A stretch of 64,000 bases of DNA from assembly GCA_964645655.1 (NCBI GenBank), contig CAZXZS010000002.1, positions 62,001 to 126,000 on the forward strand, in the 5' to 3' direction. The notes under the pieces are model-generated. The model was not told where the DNA came from. It was given only the letters and a program-made list of their open reading frames with translations, and ran no database searches. Made by a program: the position numbers and the translations under genes. Source of the DNA: JAGOUA01 sp964645655. Its GTDB lineage: Bacteria; Patescibacteriota; Patescibacteriia; 2-12-FULL-60-25. This document shows, piece by piece, positions 16,786 through 25,824 of this stretch; the stretch's first letter is position 1; each line of letters opens with the position of its first letter.

Positions 16786-17118
16786 ATGCAAATTCGTGAA
16801 GCGTTTGTCGAGTTATTGGATGTTTGCCGTCAAGCGGCGCATTCCGTCGCTTCGGACGGATGGCGCATCGAGGAGGCGGCCTCAGATATTGTTGCGTTCA
16901 TCCTGCTTCATGATGAGCTGTTGGGGTGCGAGGGGACCCGGGCATTGCTCCACGCGGCTGGAGTGGCGGAGTTGGATCGTGAAACATCGTACGCGCAGCC
17001 GATTGGCATGTGGGATGCGGCGATCGCTGATCGGCGAAAGCGTGAGGAGTGGGAAAAGGTGCGAATATGCATGAATGATATTGCGGGCTATTTGGGCGAG
17101 GGAGGTCCCGTGTTCTAG
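16786..17118 (+). CDS. Hypothetical small helical protein
   Basis: 110 aa, soluble, acidic, probably all-helical, with several Trp/Glu/Asp positions. No family recognised. It starts 11 nt after a consensus TATAAT box with a -35 at proper spacing, so its mRNA would be nearly leaderless. Divergent from the SET-domain gene and sharing its promoter region, so the two may be co-regulated. About 290 bp without a gene follow; they hold a short GC palindrome (GCCTCGCGAGGC, 17327-17338) and the next promoter. Confidence 0.65.
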   Translation: MQIREAFVELLDVCRQAAHSVASDGWRIEEAASDIVAFILLHDELLGCEGTRALLHAAGVAELDRETSYAQPIGMWDAAIADRRKREEWEKVRICMNDIAGYLGEGGPVF

Positions 17119-17409
17119 GGCGATTCCCTCATGGGGGGGTGGTCATATCGTGAGCGGGATCGAATTCGATGTGTGGGCGTCACGTGAACGCCCTTTTCCC
17201 TGTTGAGGGGATTCCCATGCTCTTTGTCGTCGGACAAAATTGCGGATAGTGACCACATCTGGAGGCTCGAGCGCTTGGTCAGTCGCAGCGCGGCGAACGG
17301 CGAAGCGCCTGCCGTGGTGGATCGCCGCCTCGCGAGGCGCTATCGGTCATCGTCGGTTTTCCCCAGTTGTCCGTAGGAGAAAGGGTCTTATTTGATATAC
17401 TAGTGCCGT

Positions 17410-18384
17410 ATGAAGAAATTTCTTTACGTCGGAGCGATCCTTGCGCTCCTCGTCCTTGGGACGGGGTTGCGGACGGTGGATGCGGCGGACGGGGAAGTGA
17501 TCAATTGGTTTCGCCTCTTAGAGACGAAGCTGAACACGATCCAGTTTAACATGGCAGGTAACCAGGAGCAGAACGGCACCCGCCTCGATACCGTCGAGAC
17601 CAAGCTGGACCGGATCTATGAGGCCTGTGGCCGCGGGACGACGGCCGCGCGCCGCGTGACGCTCGCCCAGGTCAATACCTGCATCGACGCCTGTTTCACC
17701 ACGGCGGCGATCGGCCCTGCTTCGCAGGGGGCCGTGGATAAGCCGCGCTTTGTCGCGTGCGTCTCGCGTTGCCCTTCGAACACCCTTCGCAACATTGAAT
17801 GCGCGACGACGTATGTCAATTATGCGACCATTGGCGGATCGGTGCGGTTGGAGACGGGCGAGGTCGTCCAGGGGGCTTTGTCGCCGAGCGCGTTCGCGCG
17901 ACAGTGCGCGCAGTACCAGCGCGCCCCTGAGCCGATGTGCAGGGTGTTCGGCGACCTGTTCCGCAGCAACCTTGGCGCCTGTCTCTTTGACCAGGCGGCA
18001 AACACCTGCCAGAGCGATTGCCAGCGGAACTATCGCAATGATGCCGGATATATCTTCTGCCAGTTGCGTTGCCAAAACCGAACCCGCGCCACCGAGCGTT
18101 TCGAGCAGTTGCAGGATGCCGGATTCCTGGATGAGGAAGGCCGTCTGCGGATGACCGTTTCCGATGCTGCCATCAGTCCGCTCGCCCCGACCACCCAGCT
18201 GACCAACCCGACGACCCCGTCGACCTCCGTGACCGCGCCTGCGCCAGCGACCGAGACGTTCAGCCAATGCGTCTATCGCTGCGACAACGAGCGAACCGCC
18301 TGCCTTGAGCGAAACGCCAAGTCCGCGGAATGCCAGCCGACATACGAGGCCTGCTACTCCGGTTGCTCAAGCAAGCGTTCCTAG
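17410..18384 (+). CDS. Secreted cysteine-rich protein with repeated CX3C motifs
   Basis: 324 aa. Signal peptide (FLYVGAILALLVLGTGLRTVDA) then a short coiled-coil region (about 35-70) and a body with 19 cysteines. Six form CX3C pairs: CIDAC, CVSRC, CQSDC, CQLRC, CVYRC and CYSGC. A Pro/Thr linker (about 255-285) separates the last two pairs from the rest. The paired CX3C arrangement recalls disulfide-linked helical hairpins (CHCH-like), implying an oxidising extracellular location; this is inference. TGATATACT ends 8 nt before the ATG. No family recognised. Confidence 0.8.
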   Translation: MKKFLYVGAILALLVLGTGLRTVDAADGEVINWFRLLETKLNTIQFNMAGNQEQNGTRLDTVETKLDRIYEACGRGTTAARRVTLAQVNTCIDACFTTAAIGPASQGAVDKPRFVACVSRCPSNTLRNIECATTYVNYATIGGSVRLETGEVVQGALSPSAFARQCAQYQRAPEPMCRVFGDLFRSNLGACLFDQAANTCQSDCQRNYRNDAGYIFCQLRCQNRTRATERFEQLQDAGFLDEEGRLRMTVSDAAISPLAPTTQLTNPTTPSTSVTAPAPATETFSQCVYRCDNERTACLERNAKSAECQPTYEACYSGCSSKRS

Positions 18385-18397
18385 CCCGATCATTACG

Positions 18398-18427
18398 AAA
18401 AAAAAGCCCTCTATCGGGGCTTTTTTT
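18398..18427 (+). terminator. Intrinsic terminator
   Basis: A-run, AGCCC / GGGGCT stem, then seven T. Directly after the Cys-rich protein gene. Confidence 0.85.
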
Positions 18428-18486
18428 GCGCATGCGCAGCTGCATGATGGGTTGTCGATGGGTGACGCATGCCATACCATCCAAGC

Positions 18487-18906
18487 ATGAACATGTTCAC
18501 CCCCGTGGCGGCGAAGACCGTCGCCTCGTACCTCGACGCCCTTCCCGCCGAACGCAAGGCGCTCATGAAAACGGCCCACGCCTTCATCCGTAAGACGGTT
18601 CCGGTCCTCCGGGTCCATTTCGCCAGCAACATGATCGGGTACGGTTCTTTCCCGTACCTGAATCATAAAAAGGAGCGCATCCAGTGGCCGGTCATCGCCC
18701 TTGCCAGCCAAAAGCAGCACGTCAGCCTGTACGTCTGCGCCCTTGAACGGGGGAAATACCTCGCCGAGGCGCATAAGGCGGAACTCGGAAAGGTCCAGGT
18801 CGGCAAGAGCTGCATCCGGTTTAAAAAATGGGAAGACGTTGACCTCGACGGGTTGGCCCGCGTCCTGAAGATGGCGGAAGCGCATCCGGGCTTGCGTGCC
18901 GAATGA
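18487..18906 (+). CDS. DUF1801 / YdhG-like domain protein
   Basis: 139 aa. The motif order (YLDALPAERKALMKTAHAFIRK, then GYGSFPYL, then VSLYVCALERGKYL, then GKSCIRFKKWEDVDLDGL) fits the YdhG/DUF1801 fold, a small alpha/beta domain of uncertain biochemical role. ATG 18487 is chosen because TACCAT ends 6 nt upstream; an in-frame ATG at 18469 would put the -10 box inside the gene. Convergent with the hemolysin III gene, 6 nt between stops. Confidence 0.75.
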   Translation: MNMFTPVAAKTVASYLDALPAERKALMKTAHAFIRKTVPVLRVHFASNMIGYGSFPYLNHKKERIQWPVIALASQKQHVSLYVCALERGKYLAEAHKAELGKVQVGKSCIRFKKWEDVDLDGLARVLKMAEAHPGLRAE

Positions 18907-18912
18907 GCCTGC

Positions 18913-19569
18913 CTACAGCCGCGAAACGTAACGCATCACGAGCCAGAAGTGGCAGAAGCTGCCCGCCATCACGAAGACGTGGAACAGCTCGTGCATCCCG
19001 AACCAGCGCGTCCGGCGCACATGCGGGTCCAGCGCGTAAAAGACGGCCCCGATCGAGTAGCAGGCGCCTCCCAGCAGGAGCCAGCCGAGTGCCGCCCGCG
19101 GAAGCCAGGCCGAGAGCTGCGGCCAAGCGAGCAGGGCCGTCCAGCCTAGGCAGACGTACAAGGCGGGCGATCGCCAGCCCGTAAGCGCGCGCCCGCTGGC
19201 CTTTAAGGCGATCCCGAGGAGGGCACATCCCCAGACGGCGCCAAACAGCGACCATCCCCAGCCGCGCTGCGGAAGGGCGAGCGTGATGGGGGTGTAGGTC
19301 CCGGCGATCAGGGCGAAGATGCACGCATGGTCCAGGCGTTGGAAGAGGCGCTTCGCGCGCGTCCCTTGGGCAAAGAAATGAAACAGCGCGCTGGCGACGT
19401 ACAGCATGATCAGGCTTGACCCAAAGATCGAAGCCCCGACCACGTCCGAAGCGCGCCCATAGGTGGCCGCGAAGACGACCATGAGCACGAGGCCGGCCAC
19501 CGACAGGAGGGCGCCGATCAGGTGCGTTAGCGAGCTCAGCGGCTCATTTTGTTTGGGATGAAGGGGCAT
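18913..19569 (-). CDS. Hemolysin III / PAQR family membrane protein
   Basis: 218 aa with seven predicted membrane helices. Family signatures: an N-terminal SSLTHLIGALLSVAG helix, SALFHFF and RLDHACIFALIAGTYTP in the middle, and the C-terminal HELFHVFVMAGSFCHF. The conserved His and Asp residues are candidate zinc ligands as in adiponectin-receptor relatives. True haemolytic activity should not be assumed. Starts 6 nt after the stop of the upstream glycosyltransferase, so it is the last gene of the glycan operon or read through from it. Confidence 0.92.
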   Translation of the reverse strand: MPLHPKQNEPLSSLTHLIGALLSVAGLVLMVVFAATYGRASDVVGASIFGSSLIMLYVASALFHFFAQGTRAKRLFQRLDHACIFALIAGTYTPITLALPQRGWGWSLFGAVWGCALLGIALKASGRALTGWRSPALYVCLGWTALLAWPQLSAWLPRAALGWLLLGGACYSIGAVFYALDPHVRRTRWFGMHELFHVFVMAGSFCHFWLVMRYVSRL

Positions 19570-19575
19570 AGGGGC

Positions 19576-20520
19576 TTAGGCATGACGTTCGAGCGCCTGC
19601 CGCCAGAGGTTAGGGAGGTGCGCGGGAAGGAGCGTGACGCCGGCGGGCGTGGTCTCCGCGATGGCGCCGTTGCCCGCGGCGATGGTTCGGACGCCAAGCG
19701 CGTCCGCCTCGTGCGGGGGGATGCCGTACCCTTCATACCAGCTCGGATAGAGGAGGGCTTGGGCATGGGCAAGCCAGCGCTCTCGTTCATCGGGCGTAAG
19801 ATAGCCTAGCGAGATCACGCCGGGACCCTCTTTTTTTTCTGCATTTCCGGCCAAGACGAGTCGGTGGTGAGGGTGGCTTGTCCGAAACGCGTCGAAGGCC
19901 CGTCGCGCCACCTCGGCGTTTTTTCGCTTGTCGGACGCGCCCAACAGCAGAAAATATGGCTCCGCAATCGGACGGGGCACCTCGACGGTTCGTTTCTCGC
20001 TAGCGGGGAGGCTAACCCGTGTTATTCGCGCTTCCGGGATGCCGATCAGCTCGACCAGGTCACGGCGCGTCCACTCAGACAAGACAAAAAGCCTATCTGC
20101 CCCCGTGATGAGGCGGATCGGACGCGCCGCCGCATGCCAAAGGCGCGTTTTCCACGAGAACCATTGCGGTCGCAAGAGGAACGAAAGGTCATGGACGAGG
20201 AGGCTATAGGGAAGCCGGGGCTTGCCCACGATGTTGAGGTTTGGGAAAAGCAGCCGATCGGCCTTCCCAAAAAGGCGTTCAAACGAGAGCGCGCCGCTGC
20301 CGCACAGGGCATGCATCGCCTTGCTGGGGATGCGGGCGTGCACCCAGGGATAGGGGAGGCTGCGCCGCTCCGCTTCGCTCGGCGGCTGCCACCCGTAGGT
20401 CGCGAGCGCCACCTCGCCCACAAGCCCGAACGCGTTTGTTCGCAGGAGGTCTCGGACGGCGTTCGTGACGCCGGTCGGGTGCGCCGCCCGAAGGCAGCTC
20501 GCGTCAACGAGGGTCCGCAT
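19576..20520 (-). CDS. Glycosyltransferase, GT4-like (group 1)
   Basis: 314 aa from ATG 20520. Two Rossmann-like domains. C-terminal features include YFLLLGASDKRKN, the donor-binding segment around GYLTPDERERWLAHA and YPSWYEGYGIPPHEADALG, matching the EX7E-type motif of GT4 enzymes. It probably adds a sugar to a lipid-linked precursor or surface glycan. The start overlaps the end of the preceding glycosyltransferase by 17 nt, indicating coupled translation. Together with the upstream sugar-phosphate transferase this forms a short exopolysaccharide or surface-glycan operon. Confidence 0.85.
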   Translation of the reverse strand: MRTLVDASCLRAAHPTGVTNAVRDLLRTNAFGLVGEVALATYGWQPPSEAERRSLPYPWVHARIPSKAMHALCGSGALSFERLFGKADRLLFPNLNIVGKPRLPYSLLVHDLSFLLRPQWFSWKTRLWHAAARPIRLITGADRLFVLSEWTRRDLVELIGIPEARITRVSLPASEKRTVEVPRPIAEPYFLLLGASDKRKNAEVARRAFDAFRTSHPHHRLVLAGNAEKKEGPGVISLGYLTPDERERWLAHAQALLYPSWYEGYGIPPHEADALGVRTIAAGNGAIAETTPAGVTLLPAHLPNLWRQALERHA

Positions 20521-21586
20521 AGCGCTGGATCGTTTCCGCGAACCGGCGGACGTCAAACGGCTCCATGCGTGCGCGGATGCGTTGCGGATCGTATGCCGCA
20601 GGCGCGAACCGGCGCATGGCCTGGATGAAGGCGGCGGTCGTCATGGTCGGAAGCAGGAGCCCGCTGGTGCCGGATTCGACGATCTCCAGGGCGCCGCCAG
20701 CCGCAGTCGCGATCACTGGCGTACCGCTGGCTTGGGCTTCGAGCATCGTCATGCCGAAATCCTCCACCCCTGGATGCAAAAACGCGTACGCGTCGCGATA
20801 GAGGGCCCATTTGGTCGGCTCATCGACCTGGCCGAGGAATTCCACGGTCGGTCCCGCCATCCGTTTCAGGGAACGCAGCTGGGGCCCGTCGCCAAAGACC
20901 TTGAGGGGCGCGCGCACCTCGTTCGCCGCCTCGATGCAGAGGTCAAAACGCTTGTAGCCCACCAGCCGTCCGCCGGTCAGCCAAAACCGACCGCTCCCGG
21001 CCCGCTGGAACGGGATCTGGGCCAGGTCGATGGGGGGATGGAGGATGTCCGCGGAACGTTGGTAGTACCGGGCGATCCGGGCCTGCGAAAGGCGGCTGTT
21101 GGTGAGAAGGGCTTCCGGGCGTTGTGCCGCCTGGTGGTCCCAGAGCCGCAGGCGATGGAACGCGTTCTGTAATGGCCAGCTCGCCAGTTTTGGCCACTGG
21201 CGCCCATCCGCGTAGGTATGCCGTTCCTCCCACAGGAAGCGCGTCGGCGTGTGAAGGTAGCACACGGTACGCGTTTCGGGCGGTGCGATCACGCCTTTCG
21301 CGAAACTGGACGAGGAAATGATCGCCAGATCATACCCGGACAGGTCGAACCGCTCGACCATCTGCGGCATCAGCGTGGTCACGAGCGGATACCAGGAAGC
21401 GTCCGGCAGCAGCCGCTGTAACGGGGAAGTGACGAGGCGTTTTGGCGCGAATCCGGGCGGAAAGGTGCGCGGGTCGGCGAGCAGCGTGTAGATCGGCGCG
21501 TCCGGAAACAGGCGGTGCAACGCCATGAGGACGCGTTCGGCACCGCCGTCTTGAATGAAATAGTCATGGACAAGGGCAACGCGCAT
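20504..21586 (-). CDS. Glycosyltransferase, GT4 family (group 1)
   Basis: 360 aa. N-terminal acceptor domain starts MRVALVHDYFIQDGGAERV (GGAE loop typical of GT4). A second block has CYLHTPTRFLWEE. The C-terminal donor domain carries KVFGDGPQLRSLK, PGVEDFGMTMLEAQASGTPVIA (the EX7E motif) and a GG loop. Retaining transferase using a nucleotide-activated sugar. Supported start: TGCTAGGCT ends 7 nt upstream of ATG 21586, so it has its own promoter in addition to any read-through from the sugar transferase 30 nt upstream. Confidence 0.92.
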   Translation of the reverse strand: MRVALVHDYFIQDGGAERVLMALHRLFPDAPIYTLLADPRTFPPGFAPKRLVTSPLQRLLPDASWYPLVTTLMPQMVERFDLSGYDLAIISSSSFAKGVIAPPETRTVCYLHTPTRFLWEERHTYADGRQWPKLASWPLQNAFHRLRLWDHQAAQRPEALLTNSRLSQARIARYYQRSADILHPPIDLAQIPFQRAGSGRFWLTGGRLVGYKRFDLCIEAANEVRAPLKVFGDGPQLRSLKRMAGPTVEFLGQVDEPTKWALYRDAYAFLHPGVEDFGMTMLEAQASGTPVIATAAGGALEIVESGTSGLLLPTMTTAAFIQAMRRFAPAAYDPQRIRARMEPFDVRRFAETIQRYADPR

Positions 21587-21616
21587 CGTTTTCAGCCTAG
21601 CAGGGTTGGCGTTCGA

Positions 21617-23047
21617 TTAGTAGACGCCTTTCGGGCGCAGGACGGCGATCGGGGTCTTCAGGATCACGATCAGGTCCAGCATGAGCGACCAGTTCTCGAT
21701 ATACCAGGTGTCCAGGCGCGCCTCATCTTCGGTACTGAGGTCGCTCCGTCCCGACACCTGCGCCATGCCGGTGATGCCTGGCTTGATCGCGAGCACCTTG
21801 CGGTGGTGCGCCTCGTATTTGCTGACCTCACGGGGTTGGTGCGGGCGCGGTCCCACGATCGACATCGTGCCATTGAGGACGTTCAGCAGCTGCGGAAGCT
21901 CGTCGATCGACCAGCGCCGGATCCAGCGTCCGAACGGGGTCACGCGCGGGTCGTTCTGGATCTTGTAGATGGGGCCTTCCTTGATGCTCTGCGTCTTGAT
22001 GAGTTCCTTCTCGCGGTGGAGGTTGCGCTCGTTCGCGTCCTGGGAGAACTGGGGCCCGATCGAGTCCTTCTTCCACATGGAACGCAGCTTGTAGACGGAA
22101 AAGAGCCGCCCGCGTTCGCCGACGCGCTCGTTGTGGAACAGGATGGGGAACCCGTCCTGAAGCACGATCACGCAGGCCGAGACCGCGAGGAGCGGGGAAA
22201 CGAGGATGAGGGCGATGCCAGCCGCCACCACGTCGAACAGGCGCTTGATGATGCGTCCCCAGCCTTCGAGCGGCGTCCCTTTCGGTTCGATGAGGGGGAT
22301 GCCGGCTTCCGTCATCACGTCGATCCGCGTAAACCGTGCCGCGAACAGGTCGGCGAGGTAGCGGAAGGTGAGGTGCTCTTCTTCGGCGAAGGCGATCAGG
22401 TCGAGCGCCTGCTCCTTGCTGGTTTTCGGTTCCGCGAGCAGCACGCCGTCGAGCTTCCCTTCCCGGCGTAGGGTCATCATTTCTTCGCGCGCCGCCTCAT
22501 TCCAGGTTTTGTAGCTCTTGACGACCGTATAGCCCAGCACCGGTTTCTGTAGGTAGAGGGTCTTCAGCGAGGCGGCCGCGTTGCTTGCCCCGATCACGGC
22601 GATCCGCTGGTGCCCGATGCGTTTCTTGAGGAGGTGGCTTCGGATGGCGCGCAAGATCAGCCGTCCGATCCAGACGTATACGATCGCGAGTCCCCATACG
22701 GCCAGGACGAGGAAGCGCGAAGCCGTCACTTCGCGACGAAAGAAGACCGAGGTGATGAGGATCATCATCCCGGCGGTGCTGCCAAGGATGATCCGTCCCA
22801 ATTCCTGCCAGGCGGCGCGATGCTTGGCCGTATAGAGGCCCGCCAGCCAAAAGCAGATCAGCCAAGCGAAAATGAAGGTCGCTGCCGACGCGAGGTAGTC
22901 GCCCGGGGTGATCTGCTGCAGGATCGGGCGATATTCCAAGAAAGGCTGGGATAGGCGCAGGATATACGCCGTCAGCGCGGCCCCGCAGAGTGCCAGCAGG
23001 TCCGTGGGCACGCGGAGGGCCGTAAACGTGAGGTCAAGCCGTCGCAT
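21617..23047 (-). CDS. Undecaprenyl-phosphate sugar phosphotransferase (WcaJ/WbaP-like)
   Basis: 476 aa from ATG 23047. Four N-terminal membrane helices, a Rossmann-like CoA-binding-like domain (about 145-250, IAVIGASNAAA), a further hydrophobic segment (LFDVVAAGIALILVSPLLA) and the catalytic bacterial sugar transferase domain with KLRSM, RWSIDELPQLLNVL, SIVGPRPHQP and KPGITGMAQVSGR. It loads the first sugar-1-phosphate onto undecaprenyl phosphate to start glycan synthesis. TGCTACACT ends 10 nt before the start. First gene of the glycan operon. Confidence 0.95.
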   Translation of the reverse strand: MRRLDLTFTALRVPTDLLALCGAALTAYILRLSQPFLEYRPILQQITPGDYLASAATFIFAWLICFWLAGLYTAKHRAAWQELGRIILGSTAGMMILITSVFFRREVTASRFLVLAVWGLAIVYVWIGRLILRAIRSHLLKKRIGHQRIAVIGASNAAASLKTLYLQKPVLGYTVVKSYKTWNEAAREEMMTLRREGKLDGVLLAEPKTSKEQALDLIAFAEEEHLTFRYLADLFAARFTRIDVMTEAGIPLIEPKGTPLEGWGRIIKRLFDVVAAGIALILVSPLLAVSACVIVLQDGFPILFHNERVGERGRLFSVYKLRSMWKKDSIGPQFSQDANERNLHREKELIKTQSIKEGPIYKIQNDPRVTPFGRWIRRWSIDELPQLLNVLNGTMSIVGPRPHQPREVSKYEAHHRKVLAIKPGITGMAQVSGRSDLSTEDEARLDTWYIENWSLMLDLIVILKTPIAVLRPKGVY

Positions 23048-23212
23048 AGATGGGCAAAGTGTAGCAGGCGAAGAAGGGGAGCGAAAGAAACGATCCGCCG
23101 GGCGTGCGGGATCGGCCGAGGCTTTCCTCATGGGCGGCCCGTCACGCGGGGTACGCGACCGGAACCTGGGCGTCTTTGTCAAGCCTCCCGCGATCCGCTA
23201 CGGTGTCGACAT

Positions 23213-24106
23213 ATGACGGTCCCCCTTTGCGGCCACGCCGACCTCCGCGCGCTCCTCGGACGCATGCGTTCGCGTCCAGCCGGGGCGTATGGGTTTTTTG
23301 GTCCGGAGCATGTGGGGAAGCGCCGCTTGGCCGAGGGGTTTGCCCGCGATCTCGTCACCCATCCGGAACCGCTCCCGCTCGAAGGCCATCCCGACCTCGC
23401 CCTCCTCGACGCACAGGCCGACGGCAGCATCGAAGCCGTCCGCGCGTTCCTCGAGCGCACCCATCGGACGGCGGCCATGGGCGGGCGCCGGGTGTTCCTG
23501 ATCGACCACGCCGAGGGACTGAACGCGGCCGGGTTCAATGCGCTCTTGAAGGACGTCGAGGAGCCACGGCCGGGCGTCACGTTCTTGTTCGTCGCGGCGC
23601 AACCCGACCGCCTGCCCGCCACCCTGCGTTCGCGCTTGGTGCCGCTTGCGGTGCGCGAGGTCCCCTCGTCCGAAATCGGCCCGTGGGCGCACGCGCTTGG
23701 CGCCTTGCCGGCGTGGGTTGATGAGGCCTGCGGCCGTCCCGGACTCCTTATGCGCCGTCTTGAGCAGCCGGGGGAGTGGGACCGCATCATGCAGGCCGCA
23801 GGCCGCCTCGAGCAGGCCTTTGCCCATCCCGAACCCGGGGCGCTCGTGGCGGCCCTCGATGATTGGCAGAAGATCGTCGATGCCGATGGCCAAGGTGACC
23901 AGGCCTGGCGCATCTCGCTGCTCATCCTTGCGCGACGTGCGTCGACACAGGGGCTCGCCGTGCCCGCGTGGGCGGACGCGATCCGTCTCGCGTGGCAGGC
24001 GGTCGGGGGTCCGCTTCCCGTGCGCCTCGCCTTCGAATGGGAGCGGCTTGAGGCATTGGTTCCGCCGCATCAGCGCCTGCAGGCGGTCGAGGCGTGGGCG
24101 CGGTAG
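23213..24106 (+). CDS. holB: DNA polymerase III delta-prime-like clamp-loader subunit
   Basis: 297 aa. Short AAA+ protein of the delta-prime type: modified P-loop GPEHVGKR, Walker B-like region VFLIDHAEGL followed by NALLKDVEEP, then FLFVAAQPDRLPATLRSRL (sensor 1 and the SRC-like region, here SRL). The C-terminal collar is divergent. It would help load the beta clamp with the gamma/tau complex. TACGGT ends 8 nt before the ATG. The next gene starts 45 nt downstream from its own promoter. Confidence 0.85.
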   Translation: MTVPLCGHADLRALLGRMRSRPAGAYGFFGPEHVGKRRLAEGFARDLVTHPEPLPLEGHPDLALLDAQADGSIEAVRAFLERTHRTAAMGGRRVFLIDHAEGLNAAGFNALLKDVEEPRPGVTFLFVAAQPDRLPATLRSRLVPLAVREVPSSEIGPWAHALGALPAWVDEACGRPGLLMRRLEQPGEWDRIMQAAGRLEQAFAHPEPGALVAALDDWQKIVDADGQGDQAWRISLLILARRASTQGLAVPAWADAIRLAWQAVGGPLPVRLAFEWERLEALVPPHQRLQAVEAWAR

Positions 24107-24151
24107 GTGGGGTTTTTCGCGCCGGTCCATTCATGCTATCATTCGTCACAT

Positions 24152-25204
24152 ATGAAACGCAGCGCTCTTTTCTTGGCCTTGGGCGGTCTCTCCCTCTTCG
24201 GGGCAGGATGTTTCGGCTTCGGTGCGCAAACGTCCGCCGCCCCCGATGGCGGGGTCTACCGTACCGCCAATTACGGAACCGATTGGGCCCAGCCTGCGGT
24301 CCTGAACCAGGGCGGAAAAATCGGCAGCATCGGCAATGTCGGCACCGTTTCCGCGGCCTTTGACCCGCAAGATCCGGAGGTGATGTATGTCGGCACCACA
24401 CAAAACGGCCTGCTCGTGACGCTCGATGCGGGCGCCTCCTGGCAACAGGCCCGTGGCCTGACGACGGGCCAGATCGAGGCCGTCGCCGTTGATCCGCGCG
24501 ACACCTGCACGGTGTTTGCGGCACGCGCGAACCAGCTCATGAAGACCGAGACCTGTGGCCGCACCTGGACCCAGGCCTACTACGACCCGCGTGTCGCCCA
24601 GCTCTATACGACGGTCGTCATCGACCCGCTCAGCTCGCGCGTGGTCTACGCCGGCAATGCCGACGGCGACCTGCTCCGCTCCGAGGATGGCGGCGTGTCG
24701 TGGCGCGTCCTCTATCGTGCGGACGCCCGCATCAACGACCTCGTGATCGACCCGCGCAACCGCAATGTCCTCTACGTCGCCACGAACGGCGCCGGCCTGC
24801 TCAAGAGCGCCGATGGCGGCGCCACCTGGACCGAGATCCGCGCCCAGATCGACAACTACGACGGCGCCCGCCGTCCGCTGAAGGTCGTCCTCGACCCGCT
24901 CAATTCCAACATCGTCTATCACGTCTCCCGAAACGGCATCCTGCGTTCCGAGGACGGCGGCACCAGCTGGCGCGCCCTGGCCCTGCCCACGCCGCCCGCC
25001 ACCACCAACATCCGCGCGTTCGCCGTGCATCCAAAAACGCCGAACCTGCTGGTTTACGCGACCGACACCTCCATCGTCTTTACCTCGGACCTCGGCCAAA
25101 CCTGGACGCCGAAGCAGCTTCCCACCACCCGTTCCGCCTCGTTCATCACGTTCGACCAGGGGCCGGACAACGCCCTCTACCTCGGGACGCTCACGCGCCG
25201 CTAA
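24152..25204 (+). CDS. Exported beta-propeller protein with BNR/sortilin-type repeats
   Basis: 350 aa from ATG 24152. A short lipoprotein-like signal (ALFLALGGLSLFGAGC) ends in Cys, although the residues before it are not a perfect lipobox. The rest is a series of Asp-box-like repeats (LLVTLDAGASW, LLRSEDGGVSW, LLKSADGGATW, ILRSEDGGTSW, VFTSDLGQTW), a seven-bladed propeller of the photosystem-assembly (Ycf48)/sialidase-like type. Probably a surface scaffold rather than an enzyme. The start is fixed by TGCTATCAT ending 9 nt upstream. Confidence 0.87.
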   Translation: MKRSALFLALGGLSLFGAGCFGFGAQTSAAPDGGVYRTANYGTDWAQPAVLNQGGKIGSIGNVGTVSAAFDPQDPEVMYVGTTQNGLLVTLDAGASWQQARGLTTGQIEAVAVDPRDTCTVFAARANQLMKTETCGRTWTQAYYDPRVAQLYTTVVIDPLSSRVVYAGNADGDLLRSEDGGVSWRVLYRADARINDLVIDPRNRNVLYVATNGAGLLKSADGGATWTEIRAQIDNYDGARRPLKVVLDPLNSNIVYHVSRNGILRSEDGGTSWRALALPTPPATTNIRAFAVHPKTPNLLVYATDTSIVFTSDLGQTWTPKQLPTTRSASFITFDQGPDNALYLGTLTRR

Positions 25205-25220
25205 CCGACCAAGACGAACG

Positions 25221-25254
25221 AAAAAAATCCCTCGCCGTTCCTGGTGGGGGATTT
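25221..25254 (+). terminator. Intrinsic terminator
   Basis: AAAATCCC / GGGGATTTT hairpin about 17 nt after the propeller gene. Confidence 0.7.
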
Positions 25255-25314
25255 TGCGAAAAGAAAAACTGAGCCGCGTCAGCTCAGCTTAGACGATGTC
25301 CGTGTCCGGTTTGT

Positions 25315-25692
25315 TCACGTTGCTGCGCCCGCTCGGTAGTATACCGGGTAGCCCGCGTATTTCTTGGGGAAGGTGAGCCATTCCTTGCGGGGGACCGCCG
25401 GCGCTTCCGGAGCGGCCCTCTCGCCTGCGGCGTTCGTTCTCGGCCATAGCGTTGCCGGAACGTGCTCGACGAAGAGGGCTTCTTCCTTCGCTCCGCACCC
25501 GTGCTGCACCTTCCAGGCCTCATCCACCTCGTCCGATCCGCACAGTTCCTGGATCATGACCGGCGCCCCGTCCTCGCCCTCGATGATGCCTACCGGGGGC
25601 TGCAGTTCCGCTTCCACCTCGATCAAGGCCATGAAGGCCTTGGTGAAGGCGCGCTTCGCTTCGGTGACCGTGACCATGCCCTTGTCTTTCAT
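25315..25692 (-). CDS. Hypothetical protein with its own sigma-70-like promoter and Shine-Dalgarno site
   Basis: 125 aa from ATG 25692, preceded by AAGGAGA at normal spacing and by TTGACT further upstream. It belongs to the small set of genes here with a canonical ribosome-binding site. The N-terminal half is helical (TVTEAKRAFTKAFMALIEVEAEL), followed by a mixed region with C-x-CG-like positions and an aromatic C-terminus (WLTFPKKYAGYPVYY). No family recognised. Confidence 0.6.
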   Translation of the reverse strand: MKDKGMVTVTEAKRAFTKAFMALIEVEAELQPPVGIIEGEDGAPVMIQELCGSDEVDEAWKVQHGCGAKEEALFVEHVPATLWPRTNAAGERAAPEAPAVPRKEWLTFPKKYAGYPVYYRAGAAT

Positions 25693-25824
25693 GTCGATCT
25701 TCTCCTTACCGTTCGGGACCGCTTCAATGCTGTACAGAAAAGCGCATGAAGTCAAGGGGCGGACTCCTTGAGCGCTCTCGCCATTGACGCCAAGCTCCTC
25801 CCTATGGCACGCTTTTCGGCGAAT

